64,000 bases of DNA from Amphiura filiformis (lineage: Eukaryota; Echinodermata; Ophiuroidea; Amphilepidida; Amphiuridae): contig NC_092631.1 of NCBI RefSeq assembly GCF_039555335.1, positions 2,542,001 through 2,606,000 of the forward strand. The letters run 5' to 3'. Positions within the stretch are counted from its first letter, which is position 1; every line of letters starts with the position of its first letter. This document shows, piece after piece, positions 44,796-56,060 of this stretch. The notes beneath the pieces are model-generated. The model worked only from the letters and a program-made list of their open reading frames with translations, ran no database searches and was not told where the DNA came from. A program made the position numbers and the translations under genes.

Positions 44796-46790
44796 ATTTC
44801 CAACAACTAGAAGTAGAATTGTGAGCAGCATCGTTTATGAGAATCTGAAAACCAATGGGACCGAGTTTCGTGCCCTGAGGTACTCCCCCATGAAGTGGAA
44901 CATAATCTGACAGAGTGTCATTAAAGCGAACACATTGCTGCCTATCATGAAGGAAATCACAAATCCATGGAACGATGGACCCACCGACTACCTAGCGGAT
45001 TATTTTATCAACAAGGATGGTATGGTCGACCAAGTCAAACGCTTTGGAAAAATCCGTTAATACCACCGTTCCAACATTGTGACTTCCTTCTGCGCCTTGA
45101 TGCAGATGGTGAAGAAGGCTAACAAGGTAATGGGATGTTGAGACACCTTTAACATTGCCAAATTGGCGCTCGTCAATTTTATGCTGAATATCATCGAGGA
45201 CCCACCCCGCAACAAAACCTTCGGCAACAGAGGTGAGTGACACTGGTCTCAGTTTTTCAGTAGTGGGGGGGTAGTTGCTTAGGAATAGGCACAACTATTG
45301 CTTGTTTCCATTGTTTTGGAACTTAACCTTCTGAGTAAGAACTATTTATTATATCAGTCAGGGGCACACTCAGTTCATATACAAACTCTTTTACTAACCG
45401 AGGAGGAATTTGATCGGGCCCCGCAGCTTTTTGTGTTTCAACCTGTTGTGAACACTTGGCTTCCACAGGATACACAGATGGTCACTCTTACCAATTGGTG
45501 ACAAAGGAACAGGTTTTTTTGTAGTGAGTCTTGAGCATGTGGTTTGTAGGTAAAAGGTCAAGGGTTGCATCCCCTCTAGTTGGAAAGTCAGTAAGCTGAT
45601 AAGTCATTGCCATTAACAATTTGCTGTATATTCATTCTGTTAAAGTCACCTAAGATAACTATACCAATATCAGGATAACTATACCAATATCAGGATACTT
45701 TGTTCTTAAATAGTCAACAGTCTTTAACAAATGCATCTTAAGTAAATCCTGATAGGGGGAGTCGGTTACAATAAAAACCCAGGAGGGTGAAAGTGCATAG
45801 GAACAATGCCGGAAACTACGTCACGCTATTGTTCGACTTAAACTACATCATTTTTAACCCCTTCCGTTTCCGTTAATACAGCTTTAGTCTCCTCCACCTT
45901 CGCAACACGGTACGTGGAGTGACTGGAATCACAATGACAGCGGAGGAGAATACTGGCTGGTCAGACAATTTAATTCTATCAAGCATATGTGATGCGATCA
46001 AGCAAAATCAGTCGGAACTCGGAAATATTGATTTTGAGATATAGCCAAATAAAAGAAATATTTCCTTTTGTTTCTTCTTGTTTTGGAAACTCTTTAATTG
46101 CTCATATATTTGGAACTGGTTGTTCAATTTCAATGGGGTTTTCTGCAAAATCCAGCTTTGTAAATGTTTTTTACTATCCTGTAAGAAACTGAAAATTTAT
46201 TATTGCCGAGTTCCGACTGATTTTGCTTGATCGCATCACATATAATACCTGAACAATCACCGTCATTTGATCGATTTACTACAGAATATATTGTATACAC
46301 AAAATATAATTTTAAAATTGTAAACCTGTTAACTTATATACTTGTGTACTAAAGTATAAGGACACGTGAATAAAATCATGTAGAAGACAAAATGGCCGCT
46401 AATCCGCCTATTGTCTAGACTTAAACTACATCTTCCGGTTTGTTACGTAATACTAGGATGCCCATCCCTTTGTATCGATCCCTGATAAACCGCGCAAATT
46501 GCTAAAGAAGAAATTCCACGGAGCAGTCTATTAGGGCGAATGTTGACCCAGAGGCATTCAAGTTCATTAGGAACAGGAACATCAATCTCTTTGGCAGGTA
46601 ACTCAGTACTCACGTAGATAGCAACTCCGCCGCCACGTCTTCTGTCCCGACATTGTGAGAACAAATTGTAACCACTTATGCTCAGCTGTTCATCAGGAAT
46701 GTTCGGAGAAAACCACGATTCAGATACAACACCAATGTCCACCTCTTGTTGATCAAATATTATCTCCGCTTCCTCAAATTTCTTCACCAA
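44796..46790 (-). mobile_element. Broken LINE with endonuclease and reverse transcriptase
   Basis: In transcript order: an endonuclease N-terminal part (46790-46443) with DIGVVSESWF, RRRGGGVAIYVS and ELECLWVNIRP; after an interruption, a GIVILGDFN motif near 45650; then RT with AAGPDQIPPRLVKEF, VPKQWKQAIVVPIPK, LRPVSLTSVAEGFVAGWV, TDFSKAFDLVDHTILV and HGGVPQGTKLGP. The order is that of CR1/jockey-type LINEs. It is dead: a stop falls inside the SYSEG-VPKQ segment, another after DKIIR (44992-44994), the YADD region is missing, and about 640 bp at 45800-46440 interrupt it. Part of that interruption is a MITE. Confidence 0.88.
45988..46240. mobile_element. MITE with 36-bp inverted termini and TA flanks
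   Basis: Starts TGTGATGCGATCAAGC and ends GCTTGATCGCATCACA; pairing continues through AAAATCAGTCGGAACTCGG. TA lies on both sides (45986-45987 and 46241-46242). 253 bp, non-coding, inside the interrupted LINE. Confidence 0.9.
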
Positions 46791-47685
46791 TGACTGTGCA
46801 TTTGTTTAAAAGATGGATGGGAGTAATGTTTTGTTTTCAGATGTGACCGGTTGGGAGTGGGATTGATTGAGTGTACAGGGGATATGAACAAGTGATGATG
46901 GGCGAGTTTCTTCACAAGCATAAGCATTATGAGCTAGTAGTGGGGGATGACGATTTCCGCATACAAGAGTGATTTTTTTTGGCTTGTACATGTGTTTTTC
47001 TTTTTGTATCAAACCTAACATTCATTAGAAAATTTGGTCGTTTACCAATTGCCATTAAATTAAACAAACACCAAGGAGTTTTACTCGAGAAGATTCTCGA
47101 TCAACATGTATATCAGTACATAATTTATTTTCTTCATAATTGTATTATATGACACACAAAAAAGCAAGACAATTTAATGAAAGAATATATTTTATAGATA
47201 AGCTTATCGTTAGCAAAATAATTATATTAATTTTTTTCTAATATAATGTCATCAAATTGACATTTAAAACTTGATTAATGAATAATGATTTTAACTTTCT
47301 TGTTATAAACCATCTATTCCAAAATATAATTTCATATTTACACGGATGGAAATTGTTACAGCCTTAACAATGTTGACATGATCTAAACAGTTCACCACAA
47401 AGCTGGAAACGTGGTAGTAAAGTTTGTCAGAGTGCTAGATGCTTTAATTAAGAATCAAGAATGGCATGGGTAATTCCATTGTTTTAAATCATTGGGCCTG
47501 CGTATAAAGGATCATATCAGGGGATGAGTGCCGAGCATCGCTGGGGCATGGACAGTTTTGGAAATAAGTCGGGCCCTCGCCCCTCGGATCAGATGCTCGT
47601 GTATATCCTACCGCCCTTATACGGTGATGCCATTTTGTTGATTTATGAGTCTGACGTCAAAAAAGTACAGTCAAAATGTGTAATC
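46791..47685. other. No gene recognised
   Basis: AT-rich sequence upstream of the LINE endonuclease; it could include a decayed ORF1 region, but no zinc-knuckle or coiled-coil frame was recognised. Confidence 0.3.
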
Positions 47686-47689
47686 CATA

Positions 47690-48010
47690 GCATCATCCCC
47701 CATTTTTCTCAATAAAAGTTGAGATTTTTATACCATTGGAAACCTCTAGCTACATAATGTTTATGTACAAAAAATTTCTTGCAGATTAATTCGTTCTTGC
47801 AGATTAATTACGTTCTGGAACACCAGAACGAAATTACAACACATTGTCTATGGAGCAGTGTAACACACATAATCATGCTGAACTCGCAAACGCAAAATCA
47901 GAATCAACTGAAATTTTGAGAATAAGCTTTTTTTGTGGATATCTACTAAAAAAATGTCATAAAGAGAGGATGCTAGGATCACAAAATGCTCCTTATATTC
48001 GGACTCCTAC
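47690..48010 (+). repeat. Dispersed repeat S, copy 1
   Basis: AAAAGTTGAGATTTT, CTACATAATGTTTATGTACA, TTCTTGCAGATTAATTCGTT and GGAGCAGTGTAA occur in the same order at 55745-56060. The copy here has a short internal duplication of TTCTTGCAGATTAATT. Confidence 0.75.
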
Positions 48011-48185
48011 AAATTGATGAGGCTTCGTAGATTTGTAGACCTACCATGTCTACGGGCCAAAGTGGCCCTGGGGCTGGGCGTATAAAATTATTAACAGATG
48101 TCGGGAAAAATTAAAACATTCAGCCTCCGAGAGAGGTTGGTTTCTGAATAAACTCCCGTAGATCATGCCTTGATAAATTTAATGT

Positions 48186-48337
48186 TTACTCTTTCTTGCT
48201 TCCAGTATTTTCTTTGAGATAAGTCAGTAGATCAGCCCTTTCTTGCTTGTCTTCTTTCAGGTCTTTGAATACCATCTTAGTTCCAGGTATATGTGGTCCT
48301 GTGAAGAATTGCCATAGAGTTTTATCGCCCCAAATAC
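48186..48337 (-). CDS. Cytochrome c, terminal exon
   Basis: Encodes IWGDKTLWQFFTGPHIPGTK then MVFKDLKEDKQERADLLTYL and KENTGSKKE. PGTKM supplies the methionine heme ligand and ERADLLTYLK the C-terminal helix. Trp59 (IWG) is kept. Compared with typical animal cytochrome c, the loop before PGTKM is two residues shorter: NPKKYIPGTKM becomes TGPHIPGTKM, so the Lys72-Lys73 pair is gone. One residue is also missing between Ile57 and Trp59, and one is added near residue 86. The acceptor TTATGCAG joins the upstream exon inside the Gly56 codon, the intron position I recall for vertebrate CYCS genes. Confidence 0.92.
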
Positions 48338-48415
48338 CTGCATAAAATATAAATAAGAACATGATATAATTACATATTAACAAGATATAATTACTGAAAA
48401 TTCTGCTTGCCTATG

Positions 48416-48772
48416 AAGGTTAGCAACTATTTTAAACTGTTGCGATTTAGTAGTTCACAGCATCTTGCGAATGGTGGTGAGCTTTGGCATAAATTGCATT
48501 GCAAGTGTGTAGAAGAATTCAAATGTCACATATATACTTTTGTAGGTCCTGTGGTCCTTGAGTTATGTGGTAAAGAAGGCTGAAACAACAACACTTTTGT
48601 AAAACGTACATAACTTATTAACAACAATAAATCAAGCAAGTTTTCAAAGTATATGATTTGTAGAACTTTTGCAAAACATCAATGTGTTATTTTTCATTTC
48701 AATAATATATTGAGATAATGAAAATCGAATTTTTTGGCTGCTTCAACCAACAATACCGCGTCTACCCTTAAA
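48416..48772 (+). repeat. Dispersed repeat R, copy 2
   Basis: Same order of motifs as 43126-43493, with small indels. It lies inside the cytochrome c intron. Confidence 0.75.
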
Positions 48773-49219
48773 CATGCATGACACAAGCGGTGCGGTGTGT
48801 AGATGATTTTGAGTAGAGTATTTTGTATAAATCAGTTGCGCTTTCTGTTATTTCTTTGCATGCAAGTAGATTATAACACATGCAGAAAATACCATACCAT
48901 TCTTGAATTTAATTCACTTTAAAAACAAATAATACCATTATCTTGTGATCTGATGAGATTATAACATCTTTTTAAAATTTTAATTCTATTCGCCAACGAG
49001 GCTAAAGCTGAGACTTGGGGAGGGGAGGGTGAAATGTGCAGTCCACTCTCAGATGGCACTTTGACGAGCAGGCAAATGGCCCTAATCTGGCTGCACATTA
49101 CCTGTCGATCGCACAGTGCATTCATTAATTGCTTTGATTAATCTTCAAATCTCACAACAAATAATTTAAAACTCGCTGCAGATTTACGGGGTATTTCATG
49201 TTAAACAATACACAAAACA

Positions 49220-49803
49220 GATATGTGATCGTACACAACGAATCAGCTGTTAAGTCGGCACCGGTCAATTTTGTTTTATTTCGTGTTTAGAAAATATATA
49301 TCATAAGCTTTAAAATGGTATATCATTTGACTTCAAACGATATCCAGAAGCGGGGTTATGGATTGTTGAACTCTGCTCCTTCAACAAAATGGTACCTTTT
49401 TTCGGTTCTACGTGTGTCTCTTTTTCCACATTGCTGGTAATAAATATCAAACAGTTATAATTGCTGGTCATATCAAATCATCCTCAAGTCAAAGAGGTTC
49501 AGGAAAGCTCTCATTGTTAATTGTTGGTTATCTAGACAAAATACACTGCTTTGTAACCCTCCACTTGAACAGGATTTAGCCAAAGCAAACAAAGACTAGA
49601 ACTATTTAATGATTCTATAGAAATGGGTAGAAGCTTATTATCCTATTCAGCAATAGGATTATTGATTGGTTTAAACGGTGTAAATGAGATACTTGTCGCA
49701 ACAAATTGAGGTACCTATGAATACGACCTTCACGCACATTTTATATTGTAACTCAGAATACAATTTGCCGACTTTACGGCTCATTCGTAGTGTACGGCCA
49801 CAT
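49220..49803 (+). mobile_element. MITE family 1, full copy in the cytochrome c intron
   Basis: Ends are TGTGATCGTACAC and GTGTACGGCCACAT, a decayed version of the family termini. The interior keeps GGTCAATTTTGTTTTATTTC and TATCCAGAAGCGG. Confidence 0.75.
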
Positions 49804-49980
49804 TTGATCAAAGATACCTCAGAAGACCTGCTAGTCAGAGAGTCCGCTCGTCAGAATTTTGTGAGTCGCGGGGCTGCTGAGTACTGGGCTTTCTGCCATT
49901 TATTTTATAGTATAGATAATTATATAAAAGTGTACTTCAAGGACCAGTGTAATCCCCCACGGATGTGACAGTGAACCTAC

Positions 49981-50189
49981 CTTTCTTTTCATCAGATTGT
50001 ACATATTTGAATCCTGGTGCTGATCCAGCTTGTCTACCCCATAATCCCCATAGGTTTGGACCTCTTTTGTGTCCCCCTTTCTCCTCTAAGCTGTGACAAA
50101 AGGCACAATGTTCTTTGAAGATTATGGCTCCACGTTTGGGGTCACCCACCGGCGCGTCGTCATCGAAAGTCATAGTAGTGGCTGAGATT
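49981..50189 (-). CDS. Cytochrome c, exon with start codon and CXXCH
   Basis: The likely start ATG is at 50173 (MTFDDDAPVGDPKRG), eight bases of context after a TTTTTTCAG acceptor and a short leader, so at least one non-coding 5' exon is expected upstream. The exon encodes GAIIFKEHCAFCHSLEEKGG and HKRGPNLWGLWGRQAG then SAPGFKYVQS. CAFCH binds heme covalently with His as axial ligand; GPNL and Arg38 are conserved. His33-Gly-Leu-Phe36 is replaced by Trp-Gly-Leu-Trp. The mature protein would be 114 residues and would shuttle electrons between complexes III and IV in the mitochondrial intermembrane space. A GTAGGTTC donor ends the exon. Divergence suggests a paralogue, possibly tissue-specific. 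Confidence 0.92.
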
Positions 50190-50309
50190 CTGAAAAAAGA
50201 CAGAAACATGTTGTCTATATCATATCATAGGCTTACAAACTACGGTATGAATTGAATATGTATACTGTACAGCAGAGTCGTAGCCAGGGCCCCGGTGGGA
50301 AAATGTGGC

Positions 50310-50456
50310 CAATGGAAAAATATGGGGTCTTCGGGTGACAGAGCATGTGTTCATAAAAAAATATGGGGTCTTTGGGTGACAGCGACGCTGATGAAAAGGT
50401 GTCTTTACAGCCCTATACGCGTCACCTCCAAAGTGAGAGTGCCTCCCCCCGGGGTG
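50310..50456 (-). mobile_element. MITE family 2, partial copy
   Basis: TATGGGGTCTTCGGGTGACA, CATGTGTTC and CACCTCCAAAGTGAGAGTGC, ending TCCCCCCGGGG, match the right half of 59917-60420. The other half is missing. Confidence 0.75.
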
Positions 50457-50681
50457 ACGACCAGGCACTCTAGCAACAAAAGCAACATTGTCAATTGGTT
50501 TCGGTGCAACTTTTGAATGAGCATCTTTTTCATTCAAAGGGTCACCATGGCAACAAATTTTGGGCTATTAAGACACATGAGGCGTCACAATTTGTAAAAT
50601 AAGACTGGGTTTTCTTTTGTCATGTTTGTTATTTCAGTTTTAAAATTTTTAGTTATTATCTCATAATAAGAGGGGTAATTA

Positions 50682-51687
50682 GGGGAGACCGGGGATGGAA
50701 GTTACATGGGGAAGTTGTTACACCTCTCAATGTGCCAAGCTGGAATAAGAGAGGGCAGGCTAACTGACATCCATATGTTGCCTATACACATCACAGGGGT
50801 ATACTGCCAATCGCGAGCTTTCTCCATTGTTCTACTAAAAAGTTAAGTCAAAAAAACTTTTTTTGTCCTTCCCTAGTAACTTTCTGACAAAACTGTAATA
50901 TTGTAATAACTCCAACAACTGGAGGTGCATAATGCTAGCTTGATATGGTAAATATAGTATGTGTAGGTTACTAATATATCTCCGAGTCATGACCTGTAAT
51001 TCTGCCTCAGGGTTGTGTTATAATGGCTTATGTGTTCAAAACTCCCTATGGGGATAGTTGTTACACCGTAACAACCTACCCCATGTAACAACCTACCCCA
51101 ATTACATTTTACATGTGTTGAAATCAATTTTATTTCAATTTTCAGTTTAAATATTTCATATGTTAACTGTGTAGTTTGCTTTACCTAGAGCTGCAAATGC
51201 TCTACTGTTAAAGATGCCAAGGACCTGGAAAAGGAAGACAGAGAGGGGGAAAACACCTCTTAATATAATGTAAATGGAGGCTGCTGCCCTACGTGTGTTG
51301 GAATATGGTGATTCTCTGCGAGTTGCAGCGGCTGACCATAATATAAGAGCATCATAGTTTAATATAAATGAACTTATTATAAAATAAAAATGATCTAAAT
51401 GCTTCTAAAGGCCTATAAAAGGTCCATAAAAATTTGTAACATTGTAACAACTTACCCGGCATGGTGTAACAACTTACCCGGTATGCGGGGTAAGTTGTTA
51501 CAAAAAAATTACCTTCATTAATTAATTAGTAGTTAATTAGTTGTTTGATGTTTTCATGTTTTGTATGCCCCAAGTTTTAGTAAACATAATGGGCTAACCA
51601 CAGACCCAAGATGGAGTGTTTGAGTTCTTTCATTGGAATTATATGGGGCAAAATGTAAAATTTGTAACGTCCATCCCCGGTCTCCCC
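50682..51687. mobile_element. 1-kb inverted-repeat element with TA flanks
   Basis: Left end GGGGAGACCGGGGATGGAAG, right end CCATCCCCGGTCTCCCC, with about 24 bp of pairing and TA on both sides. The interior repeats TGTAACAACTTACCC and GGGGTAAGTTGTTACA several times in both orientations (50705, 51055-51105, 51440-51505), which would add secondary structure. No transposase frame. Confidence 0.85.
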
Positions 51688-51689
51688 TA

Positions 51690-53625
51690 CTTTTTGGTAG
51701 ATGTTTATAAAAATGATCAGTATGTTAAAAACTCTTTCACTTATGAAGGACAATACCGTGCATATTAGCCTATTATCTATGGATGACCTTTGTTTATGCT
51801 CTTATTATCTGTTTTCCCTTGAACAGGTTTCCGCTTCTTGTCTCATATCATGCATATCTTTGGTCTGAATTATCTGTTTCCTCTGCATGACTGTAGGCAC
51901 AAGTATGTACTTTAATAGTAAAGTTGTACTAATTAATATTATTAGGCATTATAACAATATAAAATCAACTCCTATTATTTTCTTTGTTTTAAGACAAAAT
52001 GTAGATTTTGTGTTTTGATATGAACAATTTTATAAAATTCCGAAAGTATACAGCGCGACTTGTTGAGTCCAGTCTGGAGATGTGTTTAATAGACATGTCT
52101 TAATTCGTCTTGGCATAAGTGGTTAGTCAAAACGTTATGCTTAGTAGAAATTATGTCTATAGTTAAATTGCGCTAAGACATGTCTTGATGAAATCAAAGT
52201 TATTATTTCAATCTTATGTCTTTAATAGGTCATGAAGTATTATGTCCATTCTATACCTATAATTAAGGCATTACTGAAGTCTAGCTACATACCTTTTTCA
52301 TGCCATATAGCTATGTCCTTTAAATTAAGAAATTGTGCATGTTTCGTCTGTCGATACGACTTTATGTCCCCATATGCAAGACATGACTTGGGGAATTGCA
52401 TGAGGAAGTGGCCCAAAAACATCTTCAAAGACGCGTCTTACAATATTTATGCAGTGCAGTTAACAAGGAAAAGGAAGACGAAGAACATAGCAAAGAAAAC
52501 CACTTCCAACAACCAACTAAACAATAATTTACTCTCATAAAAAAGAGGAGAGGGTACGGGCCAATAATTGAATTTTGAATTTTATTTAACAGGTGCCCTA
52601 GCTCGAGATTCTCTAGCTAAAATAAAGGTTTACATTTCATGATTTTACTTTATCTTACATTATCTTGCTGTATTGTATTTCAGCTAGAGCGCCATAAATA
52701 GAAACAAGAATAGAGTTTTTCAAAAAGACACAGTTCACGGATCAGGTGTATAGTAATTTGTTCTAACTTTCCATTTTCATATCTAACCTACTCTGCACTG
52801 ATCTTACAATAAATTAGTGATTTGAGGCATAATGATACCTACATCCTGACTCTGGCTTATAACTCTCCATCCAGCAAGAAACTCATTGAAATACAAACTT
52901 TCAAATCAATAGGCCTATCACTATCATGGAATTCAATTAATATACCATGCATATAATAACCTTGGTCCAATAATTATTTAGGTTCCAATAATAAGATGAG
53001 CAAACATTACCGGGTAGATAACAAGAACTAAATTGTGTCAGTTGGAAGTATTAAATTGAGTAAATCGCCTGTATCAAAATAGCAGTGTTATTTGTCATAT
53101 ACATGATATATGCAGTAATATGCTCAGCCTTATCCCAAAATAAACAATAGCATTGACCTTACCCACCAATCAGTAAAGCCTATTATAGTAATGGCTCAAT
53201 CCAATAGTAAACATGCTTAGAAAAAAGGCAAAAAAATAGTCCTGGCTGCCATTGTCTCAATACAAGATAAGATGTGCTAAAAAGTCCTTGTCATGTGGGG
53301 CAAGATTAGATAAAGGGATACACACCTGGGTATGAGACATTAGGAATTATTTCCTAGCCTCTTAACCATGGGTTGACGGGCTGCAATAGTTATTCAAGAC
53401 ACAGTGTATGTAAGGGATAAGCTGTGCATATGAGATATGGGTTCAAGTGGGGGGAAATGTTCACTCCGTGAACAAAAACGAGTTTTTTTCTGAGAACAAT
53501 ACAAACAATCTTATCATGACTACAGTGACGCGACCTCGATGGCCTATCAAGACAGATGAGGTATCAAAATTGTTTTTGCTATTTCCGTTTTTAAATTTGA
53601 TGCAACAGAAATTAAGGGGTGGGGT
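51690..53625. other. About 1.9 kb without a recognisable gene
   Basis: The longest frame (102 codons, plus strand, 52232-52540) is lysine-rich at its end but has no motif or codon support. AGACATGTCTTAATT-like motifs recur at 52090 and 52178. Confidence 0.35.
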
Positions 53626-53627
53626 AT

Positions 53628-54258
53628 GAACGTTTGGACAGTATTTATTGTGGGACATTAGAGCACATAAGACATATCGAATTGCATTCTGAATACGAAG
53701 AATGTCCTTCTGATATCAAATAATTTTGATTTTTGAAATTCGCAATGTAATACACATTTTATGGCAAATGATTAAAATTGATATTTTTGGTATTTAACAG
53801 TACTCGAAGTAAACTTTATAAATCTGATGATTTATAATTTAAGTGTATGTAGGGGGGATGAAAAGCCGACGATCAATTGAAAATTTTGACTTTTCTTATT
53901 GAAGATATGGATTTTTTTTCCCAAAACACCAAAAAAAAAAAGGTCTTTTTGGGAAAAAATCCGTATCTTCAATATGAAAGGTGAACATTTTCAATTGATC
54001 ATCGGCTTTTCCTCCCAGCTACACACACTTTAAGAATATGTCATTAGATTCATAAAATTTACCTCGAGGACTTTTATATATCAAAAATGTGAAAAATATC
54101 ACATTTTAATAATTTGTCATAAAATTTGTATTATATCGTGAATTTCAAAAATGAAAATTATTTGATATCAGAAAGACATTCTTCGTATTCAGAATGCAAT
54201 TCGATATGTCTGATGTGCTCTCATATCCCACAAAAAATACTGTCGAAACGCTCAAAAC
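53628..54258. mobile_element. Foldback MITE, about 630 bp
   Basis: Two arms of about 300 bp pair across a centre near 53932. Outer landmarks are GAATTGCATTCTGAATACGA and its complement TCGTATTCAGAATGCAATTC-type sequence; inner landmarks are TTGAAGATATGGATTTTTT and AAAAAATCCGTATCTTCAA. Nearly the whole length is palindromic. Confidence 0.9.
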
Positions 54259-54785
54259 GCTCATTCCAGATCCCTTAACACAATAGAGGACGGGCTCGTG
54301 TCTCAGGTGCCCCATAAATGTTGCCAAAAAATCTCTTCCCCCCTTTATTTTGTCTTGCCAGAAATATCTTGCCCAGTGGCTCCGGAACCGGGGGGCCCGC
54401 CGGCCCCCTCAATAATTTTGGTAATGGGGCTCGTGTAACCTAGGGCCCTCCCAAAAATCTGAGGTAAAATTAATAATTTTAGGGTAAAATTAAAAAAAAA
54501 GGATAAAATTCATAATTTTAAGGTAAACTAATATTCATAATTTTAGGTATGCCTTTAAGCACTGGAGGTGCACACCCCCTCTCGCACCCACCCCTTCAGC
54601 GTTTCGGAGCAGGCCTAACATTTTGCCCCCCCCCCCCCTAAATATTAAAAATCCGTAGCCTCTGTTGCTCCTCACCCTTTTGACTGTCAAAAATGTCTCT
54701 TGCCCCCTTTTTTATAATTATGATGATGTCTATGCACCCCTCTAATCCTAAAAGAAATCCTGGCGGGCCTGATTGCTTCCCCGGA

Positions 54786-55260
54786 TAATATATAGCTACG
54801 TACCTGGAAACTTCTTAACACAGAATTTGTGATCACACACACTTCCACCTGTTACAGCAGCATCAGCAGCAGCAGCAGTAGTATAAGGATTGTATGCATG
54901 TAGGCTACTACGAACAGCTTTTAACGCAACCTTTGATCACGCAAAACTGGTTCTGATGCAAATCGTGATTGTATGTAGATTTATTTATTCACTACATTTA
55001 CCTGTCATGACATTGAACATGTAGTATAGAAGCTTACTATACACTGAGTAGTCCGCTATGAGATTGTTGCTAGAAATAGTATTACACACACTATTATCTC
55101 CTTCGAAGGCTATACAAAACGCTATAGACATTTGACCTGCTACGACATTTGCACGTACGCCACTCCGTTGAATTAACGTGCAGTTGAGACACGTGTGTAC
55201 TAATGTACACTTACCTTGCCTTGGATTGCCTTGCAAAATATCATTTCGTGATCCACAGCA
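54786..55260 (-). other. Possible upstream exons with strong donors
   Basis: Two minus-strand donors stand out: AAGGCAAG followed by GTAAGTGT (exon end at about 55216) and TTTCCAG followed by GTACGTAG (exon end at about 54805). The second follows an open stretch with an alanine run and the residues GGSVCDHKFCVKKFPG. TATAAATAT motifs precede the first. These could be 5' exons of the cytochrome c transcript or of another gene. The phases do not permit coding continuity into the cytochrome c exon, and no family was recognised. Confidence 0.22.
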
Positions 55261-55382
55261 TATTTATAATAAAGACATATTTATAATTATGTATAGGATG
55301 ATTGAATCCAGGTTTTGACACCAAAGACACCAAGACACAGAGCAAAATCACATGGGATTTATATTATAAAGAGACATAATAT

Positions 55383-55640
55383 TTGTGACCCTCAGCACAA
55401 CTGAGCCCTGAAGTCGCCAATCATCATTTTTGAGATATTCAACCAAAATATTCTGCTTGAAATTAGCTTTAAAATGATGTATATCATGTCTATAGTACTT
55501 GACATTTAAGTAGTGAAAAATCAATAAAACAGTCAATAAATCCTTTGTTTCCTATTGTTTATTGTTAAGTTCGATGGAGCATATCTCAATAGTGGCACTG
55601 GCGACATGATCCGGGCTCAGTTGTGCTGAGGGGACACATT
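55383..55640. mobile_element. Short inverted-repeat element (CTCAGCACAACTGAGC)
   Basis: Left end GTGACCCTCAGCACAACTGA and right end TCAGTTGTGCTGAGGGGACAC are inverted, with GAAGTCGCC/GGCGAC adding to the pairing. About 258 bp. The tip AGCACAACT also contains a local palindrome. Confidence 0.75.
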
Positions 55641-55744
55641 TATATAATACTTGAATCTGGAGGTGGGACACCATACATTTAATAAAGGTTTTGTAAATTG
55701 CCCCCCTATTCAAATGTTTACTACGGAAAAAAGTTCGCATCCCG

Positions 55745-56060
55745 GGCATCATCCCACGATTTTCTCAAAAAAAGTTGAGATTTTATTCCACTGGAATCCT
55801 CTGGCTACATAATGTTTATGTACAAAATGTTTCTTGCAGATTAATTCGTTTCGCAAAAATATCGTGAAATTTGAATTACGTTCTGGTATACCAGAACGAA
55901 ATTACAACAGTGGCCTATGGAGCAGTGTAATACACATTTATCATGCATAACTCGCAAAATGGGAATCAACTGAATTTTAGAATTAGGAATAAGCTTTTTC
56001 GCGAATATCTACTGGAAAATGTCATAAAAAGAGGATGCTAGGATCACGAAATACTCCTAA
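55745..56060 (+). repeat. Dispersed repeat S, copy 2
   Basis: Second copy of 47690-48010. It contains a perfect 20-bp palindrome, CGTTCTGGTATACCAGAACG, of which the first copy has a slightly decayed version. Confidence 0.75.

Noticed and set aside
52232-52540. 102-aa plus-strand frame as a gene
   Set aside because: No domain, splice context or codon pattern supports it.
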